Origin: Sphaerochaeta sp.
GTDB lineage: Bacteria; Spirochaetota; Spirochaetia; Sphaerochaetales; Sphaerochaetaceae
NCBI GenBank assembly: GCA_023228445.1
Contig: JALOBD010000130.1
Span: forward strand, 1 to 5,957
Direction of reading: 5' to 3'
DNA: 5,957 bases
A model generated the notes under the pieces. That model was not told the origin of the DNA. It saw only the letters and a program-made list of their open reading frames with translations, and made no database searches. A program made the translations under genes and the position numbers. Shown piece by piece: positions 5,594-5,957 of this stretch (its first letter is position 1; every line of letters begins with the position of its first letter).

Positions 5594-5950
5594 TTAGGCG
5601 TTCTTCTTGCGGATGAGCTCCTTGACCTTCGCCTTCTTGCCCACCTTCTTGCGGATGTAGTAGAGCTTCGCCCTGCGCACCCGACCGCGGCGGACCACCT
5701 CAACGTTCTCCACCCGGGGGGAGTGCAACGGGAAGATCCGCTCCACGCCCACACCGTAGGAAATCTTGCGTACGGTGAAGGTACGGCGAATGCCGCCGTT
5801 GTTCTTGGCGATGACCAGACCCTCAAAGACCTGGACACGCTCGTTGGCCCCTTCAACAATCTTGAAGAAGACCTTCACGGTATCTCCGACGCTGAAGTTC
5901 TCAGCGTTCTCTTTCATCTGTTGTGACTCAATAGCTCTCAGTACGTCCAT
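5594..5950 (-). CDS. rplS: 50S ribosomal protein L19
   Basis: Large-subunit protein at the interface with the 30S subunit, 118 residues from the ATG at 5950, the usual bacterial length. It shows the family pattern in order: FSVGDTVKVFFKIVEG (19-34), NERVQVFEGLVI (36-47), TFTVRKISYGVGVERIFPLH (58-77), then VEVVRRGRVRRAKLYYIRKK (83-102) and a basic C-terminal tail (KKAKVKELIRKKNA). A TTG two codons further upstream (5956) is in frame, but the ATG gives the better N-terminus (MDVLRAIESQQMK). Only 7 nt lie beyond it, so its ribosome binding site is outside the window and the start cannot be settled. In many bacteria rplS follows rpsP, rimM and trmD; those would lie past the right edge. It is the first visible gene of the minus-strand series. 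Confidence 0.95.
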   Translation of the reverse strand: MDVLRAIESQQMKENAENFSVGDTVKVFFKIVEGANERVQVFEGLVIAKNNGGIRRTFTVRKISYGVGVERIFPLHSPRVENVEVVRRGRVRRAKLYYIRKKVGKKAKVKELIRKKNA

Positions 5951-5957
5951 CGTCAAC

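Overview
This window looks like a compact piece of bacterial core chromosome holding eight protein-coding genes. No tRNA, rRNA, CRISPR array, phage or insertion sequence was seen. The DNA is GC-rich by eye, and every gene is a housekeeping gene except one short uncharacterised protein. My best guess for the source is a spirochaete, perhaps in or near Sphaerochaetales. This rests on the tight rpmF-acpP-rnc block without the fatty-acid genes that often sit inside it, on the eukaryote-like (type 2) isoleucyl-tRNA synthetase, and on the NT+HD type Cca enzyme. It is an inference from family knowledge, not a search result.

Layout from left to right. Bases 1-1834 (minus) hold the first 611 codons of ileS; its C-terminal part lies beyond the left edge. 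A gap of 116 bases (1835-1950) separates it from the divergent cca gene (1951-3306, plus) and contains two good back-to-back promoter candidates, one per gene. The rest is a minus-strand series, transcribed right to left: rplS (5594-5950), an uncharacterised basic protein with a Cys/His cluster (5033-5497), coaD (4536-5036), rpmF (4289-4474), acpP (4028-4267) and rnc (3279-4019). cca and rnc converge and their coding ends overlap by 28 bp.

Most of the genes serve translation and RNA metabolism: ribosomal proteins L19 and L32, Ile-tRNA charging, tRNA 3'-CCA synthesis or repair, and rRNA/mRNA processing by RNase III. coaD and acpP are linked: CoaD makes dephospho-CoA, the precursor of the CoA that donates the 4'-phosphopantetheine arm carried by acyl carrier protein.

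The points most worth a second look are the cca promoter, placed so that the mRNA would be leaderless; the 28-bp cca/rnc convergent overlap, in which both proteins read a shared palindrome as Leu-Ile-Lys, next to the gene for the double-strand RNA nuclease; a promoter overlapping the coaD stop codon; a perfect 8-bp-stem GC hairpin after rplS; and the uncharacterised Cys/His protein. I found no convincing evidence of a new defence or mobile system here.
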